This document shows, piece after piece, positions 9,137-19,484 of a stretch of DNA of 64,000 nt. The translations under genes and the position numbers were made by a program. The notes under the pieces are model-generated. The model searched no databases. It saw only the letters and a list, made by a program, of their open reading frames with translations, and was not told where the DNA came from. Origin of the DNA: Dipteris shenzhenensis (lineage: Eukaryota; Polypodiophyta; Polypodiopsida; Gleicheniales); NCBI GenBank assembly GCA_047967505.1, contig CM106539.1; one strand, written 5' to 3'. Numbering within the stretch: the stretch's first letter is position 1; every line of letters begins with the position of its first letter.

Positions 9137-12100
9137 TCACGGAGGGATAAGGCGAGTGTGAATGAACAGCCAACGGGGTGGTGAGTAGTGCCACCGAAGG
9201 CCCTGCGAAGTCTGCTCGAAGAAGAGGCCCTGTGTGTCCCAAGCCCGGAGGAAGCGTCTCCGCTTCTCCTGACCGGCCCGGGAATCTCCCTGAATCTGGT
9301 CCCACTGGCCTCTGAGGGTATGAATAATCTCGCTCCAAATCTCCGTCATGATCTGGGTAGTCGATAAGGAGGTGCCACCGAGGATCTGCGCGCAGCGCGA
9401 GGTCCAGATGTGCCACCCTGCAATGCTGCTAATAATCTCCCAGACAGGCTGCCTCTCCCGAACTCCTGTATCAGCCTCTGCTAGGTGCTGCGGGATACCC
9501 TCGAGCGGCCCCCACGTCCCCTGTGTGATAAGGAAAGTGGGGTCCCGCTGGCATGCCTCGAATAAGTGATGAAGACTAGGTGCGGTACTGCACCAACAAA
9601 ACGCGCCCCAAGTGATCAATCCTAGCTCTGGTGCTGCGCGAGTAAGAATCCCGAAAGTCCACCTCCACACTTCCTGGGCGCGAGTGCAGCTCCACAGGCA
9701 ATGTTTTGGTGACTCCTCATCCTCATGGCAAATCTGACAGCATCCGTCCTGGCCTATCTGCCGCAACCAGCTCCCCACTGGAAGACCTTTGTGGGCAAGA
9801 AGCCACAGGAAGTATGAGATCTTCCGCGGCCGCCAGCTCTCCCACAAGGCCTTCCAGAATGCCTGCAAAAAGAACCTGAAAATACCCTGTGCATACCAGC
9901 TGGGCCGCTGGGTGGGGGGGCGGCTCTGCATCCTCCCAAGAACTCGCCTGCCCAGAGTCGTGCTGTAGGCGAAGAAGGAGGTCGACCCCTGTCCTGTCAC
10001 AATCTCTGGCCACCGCCACTCTCCTGGGTTGTCCCAATCAAGCTCTGACAAGGCCCGCCCCTCCCAGAGCCAGAGACGCCAAAGTTGCATCTGGTCCTGC
10101 TCGATGCTAGGATCAGTACGCCAGACCTTCCCCAAAAGGCCTACGACCCGAACCCTCTGCCATGGGAGTAGGGGGTCGATGAGCGCATCCTCTCTCTTGA
10201 GTCGCCCATCCCCAAAAACCGCGAAGAAGGAGATAGAGGAGTCATCCATACGTCCTGCGATCACCAGTGGGATGCCACGGGGGGTGAACTGTCCCAGCCA
10301 GCGGGCATCACCAGGCATGAGGACCTGAGGCTCAGGTGGAACCAACCAATCAGCTGGGATCGCGCTGTCGATCTCCGTGCGTCTCGCCTGGGCTCCACGT
10401 GCACCTCCAGCTGCGTCTGCAAGATCAGCCGTCTCCAGATGTCTGTACGTATCCCTCCAAACTCGAAGGGACCGGGCTGGCCCCCTCATCCAGCCATCCC
10501 ACCTGATATGTGATCTCTCCCCCAACTGAAGGCCCTCGACATCTCTGACCTGACCGTTCCAGATAAGCGGCTGGCGAGCGATCTCCTCCTGACAGCTAGG
10601 AGGGGACTGAATGAGACTGAGGCGGAGCCGCCTCCAAACCATGAGGAGGCTACGAATGAGTGGGGAACGGGGCTGAGTGAGCGGGGCAGAAGTGAAGATC
10701 CACCTGAGGGACGGTAGCCACTCTCCACCTCGGTGCGGGACACAAGAACCGACTCCCTGCTGAAGTAACATCTTCCACGTCTGCCCCCCCGGGGTCAAAC
10801 CGCGGATGACAAGCTTGCCTAACAAGGCCTGACTCTGAAGCTCTGGATCGATGACCCCCAGGCCACCCTCAGCCTGCGGAAGAATGACTGTCTGCCAAGC
10901 AACCCTGGCTCTGGTATCTCTGAGACCATCCTCCCCGGACCAAAGGAAGTTCCGAACCAGCCTCCTGAGCTGTGCCATGCTGGATCTCGAGAAACACCAG
11001 CAGGAAGCCACATACCAAGCCGTGGCTAGGAGGACCTGGTTAACTACCAGGGCACGACCTGCAAGGGAAAGCTTAGCAGTGCTCCAGAAAGCCACAGCTT
11101 CCGTCGGATGGAGTCTAGCACTGGGAGAAACTGCTGAGCTGGCGTGATGTCTAGGCCAACCTGAAAACCAAGGTATCTAGCTGTCTGTCCCCGTGGGATC
11201 CATCTGAAACCCAAAAACCTCCCCCATTGAGAACACGCCCCGGGGTCTGTGAGAAAACCAACTGATTTGTTCCAGTTGATTTTCGCACCAGCGGCCGAGC
11301 AGAAGACCTCCACGGCCATCCGCACCCTCTCTAGCATCCCCTCGTCGTCTTGGACATACAGGGCTGTATCATCTGCGTACTCCGAGTCCAAAAGCTCCGT
11401 GTCCTCCCGGAGTGGAAGGCGAACACCCTTGATCCCTGTAGACCTCGCCCAAAGGTAGTAAGTCATAGCCTCGGTGAAGAAGAGAAACAGGTAAGGAGCA
11501 AGGGGGCAGCCCTGACGAACTGATCTCTCCAAGCTAAAGCGCTCACCCATTCTGCCAATGATGACCTTGCTAGACGCTGTCCTGTACAAAGCTGAGATAC
11601 CCTGAATCCAACCTGCTGGGAAACCTAGCCGCTCCAAAGTCCCCTCCAAAAAGGACCAGTCCACTCGATCGTAGGCCTTCTCAAAGTCAAGAAGTAGAAT
11701 GGCAAGGTGTGATCCGCTGTGCTGAGCCCACTTCGCCGCCTCTGAAAAGGTGAAGACATTATCCAAGATACTGCGATCTTGGACAAAGCCTGTCTGAGTG
11801 TCATGGATGAGGTCTGGGAGTAGAGGCCGAACTCTGGCGCTGATCATCTTGGCGAGGATTTTGTAGGCAGTGGTAAGGAGAGTGATCGGGCGCCACTGAC
11901 GGATCTCCTGTCTATCTCCTCCCTTCGGGATGAGGCAAATCAGTCCCGAGGAAAGGCTCTCTGGCATCTGACCGCTGCTGAAAATCCTCTGCAGAGCTGC
12001 AAGGAGGGGCTGATGGATCTGGTCCCAGAAGGAGGTGAAGAATGCCCGGGATAGCCCATCCTCACCTGGGCATTTCTGTCCGTCAATGGCCATCAAGGCC

Positions 12101-13516
12101 TCCAACATCTCATCCATGGTGAACGGTGCCAACAGCGTCGCCTGCATGCTAGGTTGGACCAGTGATGGAGTGTGCCTCCACACCTCCTCACGGGCACGTC
12201 GAGTACGAGGGGCAAGCGGCTCCTGCTGGAAGAGGGTCCTGTAGAAGTCAGTGGCCAACCCCAAGACCTCCCCCGGATCCGTAACGATGTGACCATCCGC
12301 TGTCCTGAGACTCCGAAGCTGATCACCTGCAGCTCTCTGGCCATGCGTCCTGAAGAACTCCCTGCACATCCGGTCACCCTTCCGGGCCCAGAAGGAGAGA
12401 GAGGCGTGATAGGAAAACTCTGAGCGACGCTGGAGTGTCTCCTCCAAAAGGGCTCTGGCTTGAAGGGCCTGGATCCGAAGCTCCTCCGAGCCCGGGGAAG
12501 CCTGCTGGAGTCGCTGAATGGAGGCGAGGTCCCTCCGAAGAGCTCTCTCTCTGCCCCACCACTCCTGTCGAACCTGTAGGGCTGCGAGCTGGCAGATTTG
12601 GCTGGAGTCCTGCAAAGCCTGCGCCACCGAGCCAACCAGATCCACGCACTCGCCCCAGTCTCTGTCCCAAAGACTGCAAATACTGCTGCGCACATCCTCC
12701 CTCGAGAAAATGGAGTCAGGAATCCGGCATGAGCGGGGGGGAAGGGACTGAGCTACCAAATCTAATGATAAGAACATAGGCGCATGGTCGGACAGTGTCG
12801 TCCCTGGAACTATACCCGCCTGACCGCCTCTGCCGATGGCCCAATCACTAACATAAAATCTATCCAGCCTCTCCAGGAGTCTACCTCCTGCCCTGCGGAA
12901 GCCCCACGAAAAGTCCAAGCTCCCGTGCCAGCGTCGGAAGGACGGGTCTCGCCAACTGTCCCTTCCTCCTGTCGCAAAGATAAAAGAGTCCCAAGCTGAC
13001 TGCTCTGCCTGAGACATACCTGTAAACTCCGGTCCTCTGCCCTGCTGGTCCTCCAAGGTCTCCAGATTGTTGAAATCACCTCCAACAATCCAAGAATCCA
13101 TGTCTGGGAGAATCCCTGTAAGTGTCCTCCAGACGGAGATCTGTGGGAGCATAAATGTTGAGGACTCCAACTCTGGATCCCTCCAGTTCCAGGCCTACCC
13201 AAAGGGCACGGCCTGGTATCAGCGTGCCATGACTGAAAACTCCCTGGGCTAGCTGCTCGCCCACGGAGGTACAAACACCACCACTCCTCCCTAGTGCGCC
13301 GATCGAGGGCTCCCAATAAGTGTGAGAACGTCCAGGGAGAATCTCCCCGCATCTGCGGGAGTGAGCTGCAGAAAGCTTGTGCTCCTGGAGCAGAAGTACA
13401 TCCAAACGACCTATCACTGCTGGCTGAAGTTCCTTTCTCAAAATGAGCTTCCTAGGACCACGGGTTCCAGAAGAGTGAAACCCGTTCACATTCCAAGAAA
13501 CGAGGTGTAGGCTCAT
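9137..13516 (-). pseudogene. LINE ORF2: endonuclease-reverse transcriptase, two frameshifts
   Basis: It starts at the ATG at 13516 (MSLHLVSWNVNGF, the first endonuclease motif), then LLLQEHKL, NIYAPTD, VGGDFNN and SDHAPMF, the conserved apurinic-endonuclease boxes. The RT follows with FEKAYDRVDW, the RQGCPLAP box and YADD at about 11368-11379. The C-terminal zinc-binding RT segment (CQICHEDEESPKHCLWSC) is near 9700-9760. The frame is lost twice: between 13100 and 13170, just before GGDFNN, and at about 11085-11095, where an extra TG disrupts the frame before the stretch starting AFWST. The stop is at 9137. All catalytic motifs survive, so the copy is recently broken rather than old. Confidence 0.9.
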
Positions 13517-15555
13517 GGTGAGGACTGGGAGGCTGCGAACAGTTGTCTGCTCGCGGTCGAAGTCGAAGAAGAAGCTGACATCTCGGAGTGGAGGCGCTGA
13601 CGCTTATGGGAAGGTTTGGAGGGGGAGGCGGGGTCATCCTGCCCGTCCTTCAACACCTTCAGCAAAGGCGAGAGACCTTTGGTACCATGAACGAAAGCTT
13701 TCTCGAGCCAGCTCGAGATCTCTGAGGTGGTCATGCCGTAAAAAGCGCGGAGTTTCTGAGGGGTCCAGGCTCTGACATCTTGGGGGAGGGGCCAAGACAA
13801 GGGGGGCCTGAGGATCACAATCAGTCTGAAGCGTTTGGCGGCGCAACGCCACCGTAGGCGCACGTCGCCCTCGGACCACTGAGTCTCGAGAAGCTGCCCA
13901 CCGGACGGGCCTATCCAGGAGCAAACCTGAGCATGTGTCTGCTCCCTGAGAGCCTCCCAAACCGAGTCGTCTGTCCAGGTCTCGGTGCCGTCGCTAAGGA
14001 ACGTGAAACCAAAGCTAGGGCCATCCCTGGGGGCCAAGGCGGCTAGCTTCCCATCCGCCCCTTTGTGAAGCAGGAAGATACTGATGTCGAGGCAAGCAGG
14101 GAAGGTCCCGAGGTCGGCCACATCCAAGTAGTCCCAAGGGCCAGATCTGAAAAAGTCGCGGGGGAGCGCTCTCTCCTGAAGCTGAGGCCCGCCGTCAGAG
14201 TCTGCCACTGAGGGGCTAGCGGACGGAGAGGCCTGCACCGGTGATGGTGTAGACTCAGGGTGTCCTGCCAGCGGAGGGGGAGGGGGAGGAGGCTGGGGAA
14301 TAGGCAACTCAGACTCCTCGGGGGGGACCAGCAGGGGAGGAGGAGGAGGGGGAGCGAGGGCTGCCCTCGGCTGAGGAGCCGTCTGTGCATCTAGCTCTGC
14401 GGGAGGGCTAAAAGAAACGGGGGGGGAGAGGGATGGGGATGCTGAGAAGGAGGAGGAGAAGACTTAGGAGGACGAGGATGGGGCTGAAGCTGCGGGTCGG
14501 GAGATATGGGGGGCAGATGGGGGGTGGACTGGGGCTGAACGAGAAGAGGCTGGGGAGAGGAGGAGAGGGGGACCTGAGGCTGTAGAGGGCGGACTACCGT
14601 CGAAGAAGAAGCTCTCCCAGATCCCTGGGGCGACTGCCTGTCGGGTCTCTGAGGTGTAGCTGTAGGTTGGGTAGCCTCGGCCTCTTTGCCTTTATCAGAA
14701 ATCTTCTTGTTCTTTCCTCTTTTCCTTCTAACCTCAGTCCAGCCGCCAGCTAGCTCTGGTCCAAGCGGCTGCCTCTGCTCCTCCTGGCATGGCTACCCGG
14801 AGGGGGGGGAAGGGGGCGGAGAGGAGGGGGGCGGGGGAGGCCGAGAAGAGCTGGCGAAGCGTGGACACACATCCGCCAGGTGCCCAAAGCCGTGACACCT
14901 CAGACACTGTCCTGGCTGTCCGGTGACCACCATGCTCTGGGTGACGCTGCCGGCGTCTGTCACGATCTCGATCACTGCTGGGAGAGTCGCTGGATCCGCC
15001 ACTGCCACACGGACTCGGGGGGCACCTGCCGTAGTCACCGCATCAGCGAAAGTATCGTGCATAACCCAACCAAAGTGGGAGCCTAGGTCCCTGACAATCG
15101 GCCGCAGCTCAGCAGCAAGACCTGGAAAAACAAGCGTCACTGGATAACGAGGTATATGAAATCGAGCATCAAAATCTGCTGCGCTGAATCCACGGTACCA
15201 CGGGACTATCATGATAATCTTTTCGTCCACTGACGTGGGGAAGCCAGCAATCAGGTTGCTCGCCGCTTTCGCAGTGGAGAGTTTGAGCCAGAAGATGCCC
15301 CTACCCATAAGGGCCACCTCCTCAATATGGCCGTCCTCTAGCCTGAGAGTGGACTGGAGCCAGTCACTGGAGCCAGTCCCTGATGGCTGCTCTGGAGGGG
15401 GAATGTCCAATGACTCTGCCATACACAGAGGTAAGGGCAAAGTCATTGGCAACCTCCTGAACTCGAGATGATTGTCGCTCTGTCAGGATGACGCGGTAGG
15501 CATCTGGAGAGGGAGGGTCCGTCTGGGCCTCCGGTTCCGGGCAGGGAGCCGCCAT
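13513..15555 (-). pseudogene. LINE ORF1: nucleic-acid-binding protein, three frame breaks
   Basis: The best start is the ATG at 15555 (MAAPCPEPEAQ). Residues to about 15000 form a DUF4283-like domain (RDWLQ, then GRGIFWLKL, then YRGF), followed by a CCHC knuckle CLRCHGFGHLADVC near 14880-14920, a basic segment with WTEVRRKRGKNKK and a long Pro-rich linker. A C-terminal domain (14200-13513) includes SGPWDYLDVADLG. Three breaks are visible: a 13-bp tandem duplication at 15353-15365/15366-15378, and shifts in runs of eight G (plus strand) near 14800-14812 and 14418-14426. The last two could be sequencing or replication slippage. The TGA stop overlaps the ORF2 ATG as ATGA. Confidence 0.8.
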
Positions 15556-16315
15556 ACCGCCAAGACAAACTGCGAGGCTTCCGGTGGGGAAGAGGCTGCC
15601 ACCCAAAAGAGGGGGGGATAGAAGCGGAAGGGTGGAGCCTGGGTGTGGCGGGAAGGATGGAGGGCGGAGGCGGAGGAAGCGGGAAGGGAGGGCAGGAAGC
15701 GGAGGTGGCGCGGGGTGAAGAAATGTGGGCGGGGAGCGGGCGAGGCGGAACGAAAGCGGGGGCGGGGGGAAGTCGGAGTGGGACGAGAGGGTTTTTTTTT
15801 TTTTTTTTTTGGAGCGATGGGGCGGGGGGGGGGCGGAAGCGGAGGGGGGAGGCGGGGGTGGAGCGGAAGGGCGGAGAGGCGAGAGGGGCGGGGGTGGAAG
15901 GCAAGGGGTGAGGGGACAGGAGGCGGGGGTGAGCGAGGTGGTAGCGGGGTGGGTGGAGCGAGCGGGGTGGGTGGAGCGGAAGGCAACCGGGGGGGGGTAT
16001 GGAGCGGGGAAGGGAGGGGGTGAGCGTAGCGAGGGGGGGGCGGATCGAGGAGGGGGTGAGCGTAGCGAGGGGGCGGGGAGGGGGGGTGAGGCGGGGTAGC
16101 GGGGTGGGTGAGCGGAGGTGCGAGAGGGGGGGGTGTGAGGTCGGAGGGGGGTGGAGCGGCGGTGAGGCGGGGATGGCGAGGGAGGGCGCGGGTAGCGGTG
16201 GGTGAGGGGGTCGGTGAGGGCGGAGAGGGCGAGGGGGGCGGTGAGGACGGAGGGGAAGGCTAGGGGGAGGTAGGAGTACGACGGGGGGAGGGGAAGCTCG
16301 CAGGAGCTCTAGTCT
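15556..16315 (-). other. LINE 5' UTR, extremely C-rich in the sense strand
   Basis: About 750 bp that are almost pure C/T with scattered A in element sense (G-rich on the plus strand), with a run of 19 T on the plus strand at 15792-15810. Frames here give only Pro/Arg/Ser low-complexity peptides and are not coding. The G-rich complementary strand has many runs of three or more G, so it could form quadruplexes. An internal promoter would be expected in this region, but no specific site can be pointed to. Confidence 0.7.
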
Positions 16316-16332
16316 AGTGTGAGAAAGTTTTG
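16316..16332. repeat. LINE target-site duplication, right copy
   Basis: AGTGTGAGAAAGTTTTG, identical to 8999-9015. Its inner edge marks the 5' end of the LINE at 16315. Confidence 0.93.
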
Positions 16333-16875
16333 AGTGATTATTGAGAGAGAAAAAAGAGAGACTTCTCTCCTTGAGAGTTTCAAGAGAGACATTTCTGAAT
16401 TTTGAGAGTAAGAATCCTCTCCTATTAAGCAACTCATAGCCCACGGCAGTTAGAGCAATTTGTCAGATCATCCAACAATAGGGCCTTTGTAGAGGTATTC
16501 GTCTGTCCTTCTTCGAAGAAACTTCCATTATCATTGTTCGATAAACATTCGAAGGCATCCTCAGAGCAGAGAAGGTTAGCAGCGTGGTCATCACCCACGA
16601 CGCCCAACTCCTCCATCAATGACTCTTATGTCAAATAGTCACCATCGAAGCAGACCTTTGAGCTTCTTCATACATGTCTACAGTCCCTTCTCCACAATGC
16701 CCAATACAATTGCATATCCCAGGTGCCAGTTGACTAAGCACCAAGTCGAGCTACCTCCATCTTCATGCAATAGGCAACGCATACAATGCCTCACCCATCT
16801 CCAAGCTCCCGGTAGATCTCTCGAAGCAGTGCCCATTCTCCTCTCACCGAGCTCCTTGCAGATCAAATGCCATGG
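16333..16875 (-). other. Copia-1 leader, part nearest the 5' LTR
   Basis: Leader between the primer site and the LINE insertion point. On the minus strand it holds a 61-codon frame (16619-16434) that starts MEELGVVGDD, is acidic and has ordinary codon composition, unlike the rest of the leader. It has no match in the corresponding part of Copia-2. It might be captured host sequence; I cannot assign it with confidence. Confidence 0.4.
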
Positions 16876-16887
16876 GCTTTGATACCA
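16876..16887 (-). other. Copia-1 primer-binding site
   Basis: On the minus strand TGGTATCAAAGC, two bases inside the 5' LTR. This is one mismatch from TGGTATCAGAGC, the usual plant Copia site complementary to initiator tRNA-Met. Confidence 0.85.
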
Positions 16888-16889
16888 GT

Positions 16890-17037
16890 TGTGGGAGAGG
16901 AGAGCACACACAAAGGGGTAAGGAGACACCAAAATGTGGTGGAGCAAAAGCTACTCCAGCTTATTCCTCTATCATATATATATGAGTATACATGGGCACT
17001 GTACAAGTGGATAGGCACACTACTCTTTACCCCAACA
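16890..17037 (-). repeat. Copia-1 5' LTR, 148 bp
   Basis: Full-length LTR of the family, about 95% identical over aligned bases to 3783-3907 and very close to 17073-17219 and 26588-26734. It contains a TATATATAT run that may serve as the TATA element. It is flanked on the right by the target duplication CCTAG. Confidence 0.92.
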
Positions 17038-17072
17038 CCTAGACTAATGACGGTGTCTCAAACGCTAAAGCA
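17038..17072. other. 35-bp spacer between two head-to-head Copia copies
   Basis: It contains CCTAG, the target duplication of Copia-1 (17038-17042), and AAGCA, the target duplication of Copia-2 (17068-17072). Only 25 bp of other sequence separates the two insertion sites. Confidence 0.9.
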
Positions 17073-17219
17073 TGTTGGGGTAAACGGCAGTGTGCCCACC
17101 CACTTGTACAGTGCCCATGTATACTCATATATATATGATAAAGGAATAAGCTGGAGTAGCTTTTGCTCCACCACTTTTGGTGTCTCCTTATCCCTTTGTG
17201 TGTGCTCTCCTCTCCCACA
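17073..17219 (+). repeat. Copia-2 5' LTR, 147 bp
   Basis: TGTTGGGG to CTCCCACA, with the same structure and TATATATAT run as the Copia-1 LTRs. Confidence 0.92.
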
Positions 17220-17221
17220 AC

Positions 17222-17233
17222 TGGTATCAGAGC
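17222..17233 (+). other. Copia-2 primer-binding site
   Basis: TGGTATCAGAGC, a perfect match to the usual plant Copia site for initiator tRNA-Met, 2 bp after the LTR. Confidence 0.92.
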
Positions 17234-19484
17234 AGGAGTGGTTTGCGGAGGTCTTCTCTTTGTGGAACAGGAATGGTTCTTGGAGGGATCAGCAGGCATT
17301 TGTTTGAGCAAGGCTATGGCGGACTTCTGCATAGCTATGGCGCTGTTGCAATCATTCATGGGCGATGGTGCCTGCCACCTCTGCTACAAGTTGAGTATCA
17401 CACTACTCGAGAAAAGCTTGAATGGCAGTGGTGGCTGAGGTAGCGTGAGCTACAAAAAGATCCACAGAGAAAGATACGTGAGATGGGCTCATTCCACTTG
17501 TCTCGAAATGCGAACTACACGGGTTGTTTTCTTTCGTTTTGACCAACCTAGCTCTCTCAAAGGAGGAGCTTTTGCAATTGACCAAAACAAGATCAGCGAA
17601 GAAGGCTTGAGAATTTAGTTCATTGCCTGGAAATCGAGTCTCGATCCATTAGCTCGAGCAATGCGTTGTACTAAGCATCTTCTATTCAGGAAGAGGAGGC
17701 AATGTAAGATGACAGTTGCATAGAGAAGGCGGCAGTCTATCCTCATTTGGAAACTTGAGGTGGAACTCAAGCATATAGTTGATGTTGTGGTATTGCTTAG
17801 TAGCGGTCTATTGTGCACAATTTCTATTGTCATTATATGGTCGACCTTACTTGTCGTTCTACTCCAGACTGACCATTTAAAAGTCCCAAAGTGCGACAAA
17901 TGATGGGAGCCAGATTTGCCTGTCCAGGATATCCTCTAAAGGGCTCCTAGGGGGCCACTTGAAAGGAAAACCATTGATGGTGTCTGGATGCCTGAGTTTT
18001 GGAGGGGAAATAGGAGGTTGAGCGACAATGCAATATAGTACACAGTTTGCATACTAGTGCTGGTACTGCTGGAGCTATGCCTGCCATGGGGTAGCAGATA
18101 CGTCTTGTGCAACAGATGCTTTGACAACCATGTCTAAGTATCTCGACCGTTTGGAGTAGGCACAGGATGAAGCCATTGCTTATGTCTTCTAGCTATTTGG
18201 AAAAATGTGGCACGAAGGCATAATGCTAGATAGGTTCACATTGCTACGGGGTCTCATTCCCTTGTCATAGAGCTCGGCTCTCTCTTTCTAGTCAGTGGGT
18301 TGCATATCTTTCTTGCAGGTACATCACTTTGGCAGTGGCAATGACACATGCTTTGACAGTGGTACATGTCTAGTTGAGATGCATTGACAGTTCGTTGGAT
18401 GCATGGTTATTTGCCTATGTTGGATACATACGGTGGTACAGTGATGTATTGAGATCCTGTCATATTAGCATTGTTTGGAGCTGTTTTAGGGCTGGTTTGT
18501 CAGCATTTTGGGGCTGATTTGTTACCGTATTCAGGGCTGATTTTATGGCATTGTGTTTGCTATTTGTCAGGACATTACAATTGCTGCTATTGCTGTTTTA
18601 TGACAAAACAATCATTTTCAGGACTGAATATCTCTTTCCTGGTACGGAATTGCACTTTGTGCCGAACTGGAAAGTTGTAGTTCACAGAAATACTACAACT
18701 TTTCTTTTGGAAGCAAGTTGATCCGGTATAAGCTACAGGAGTTACAGCCTCTGCAAAACCATAAAAAGTTGCAGTCTACTGTCTATTTGTGACTAATGTG
18801 CAGGAAGCTGTATTCAGGTGAGAGTATCTGAGAATCCACAAAGATTTGGCTCTTGAGGTCAACTGACAAGTTGTAGATATTTCTACAAGCTACAACGTTG
18901 CTGTTTACAGCTTTGGCATCCGGTCTTTTGGTGAAAAGATATCACTATTTAAAAACAAGGACAATGTGTTATCTTGCCCAAAGTGGATGTGATTTCTCTT
19001 GCACAATAGTAAATTACAAAAAGTGATTGGGATCTCACTTCAGTCCAAGGGCATTATTGGCATTTTGGCAAGTCACTTTGGCACATTTGGTAAGTGGTGA
19101 ATGCTTGATTTTGTTGCCAAAGGATTGCACACTTGAGGTGATGCATTGGTGATGCAGTAAATGCCCTTTCGATGCATTATGGATTTGCATTGGTGGATGC
19201 CACACTGATGTTTATGGATAGTTGAGTTGGGCTCCTATTGCCATTGGTTGAGCAGGCATTGCTCATTTGGTTCAGTGCATTTCTTACTTGGATTGCCAGG
19301 CTTAGCAGGTTACTGGGTTGCATATATTCTTGTTTATGCCTCTTTATGGCTGAGTGCTTTTGAGCATTGGATCAGCCAGTTTATTTGGAGACCCAATTAG
19401 TCTGGACAACACTATATTTTTTGGTCATTTGGGTTGCCTATTGCACTATATTGCTCTTTGGTTGTGAGCTATTGTGCCACAGAT
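17234..19484 (+). other. Copia-2 leader, 2.2 kb
   Basis: No long frame. From about 18300 it is similar to the Copia-1 leader (7600-8500 on the minus strand). The first 1 kb after the primer site is different from Copia-1, so the family has at least two leader types. Confidence 0.6.

Larger units (their letters stand above)
9016..16315 (-). mobile_element. L1-type LINE, 7.3 kb, full length with frame breaks
   Basis: Non-LTR retrotransposon on the minus strand, inserted in the Copia-1 leader and flanked by a perfect 17-bp target duplication. It has a C-rich 5' UTR (16315-15556), ORF1 with a nucleic-acid-binding domain and CCHC knuckle, and ORF2 with endonuclease, reverse transcriptase and a C-terminal zinc-binding segment. 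The 3' end has no poly(A); in element sense it ends in T6CGG after two adjacent stem-loops. Its base composition is strikingly GC-rich against the AT-rich surroundings. Because it interrupts Copia-1, it is the younger insertion. Confidence 0.93.
3783..17037 (-). mobile_element. Copia-1: complete but decayed Copia LTR retrotransposon, split by a LINE
   Basis: Minus-strand element bounded by LTRs at 3783-3907 and 16890-17037 and by a perfect 5-bp target duplication CCTAG (3778-3782 and 17038-17042). Without the nested LINE (9016-16315 plus one 17-bp target copy) it is about 5.9 kb, a normal Copia length. Order on the minus strand: 5' LTR, primer site, long leader, gag with zinc knuckle, protease, integrase, remnants of RT and RNase H, polypurine tract, 3' LTR. 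The region between integrase and 3' LTR is only about 1.4 kb and lacks a YVDD motif, so the element cannot make its own reverse transcriptase. The two LTRs differ by five transitions and one 23-bp deletion. Confidence 0.9.

Noticed and set aside
9348-13775. Many 60-115 codon plus-strand frames opposite the LINE
   Set aside because: They are antisense shadows of GC-rich ORF1 and ORF2, where stops are rare on both strands.
15443-16444. 333-codon minus frame and plus-strand Gly/Arg frames in the LINE 5' UTR
   Set aside because: Pure Pro/Ser/Arg or Gly/Arg low complexity from C/T-rich sequence; the real ORF1 start lies at 15555.
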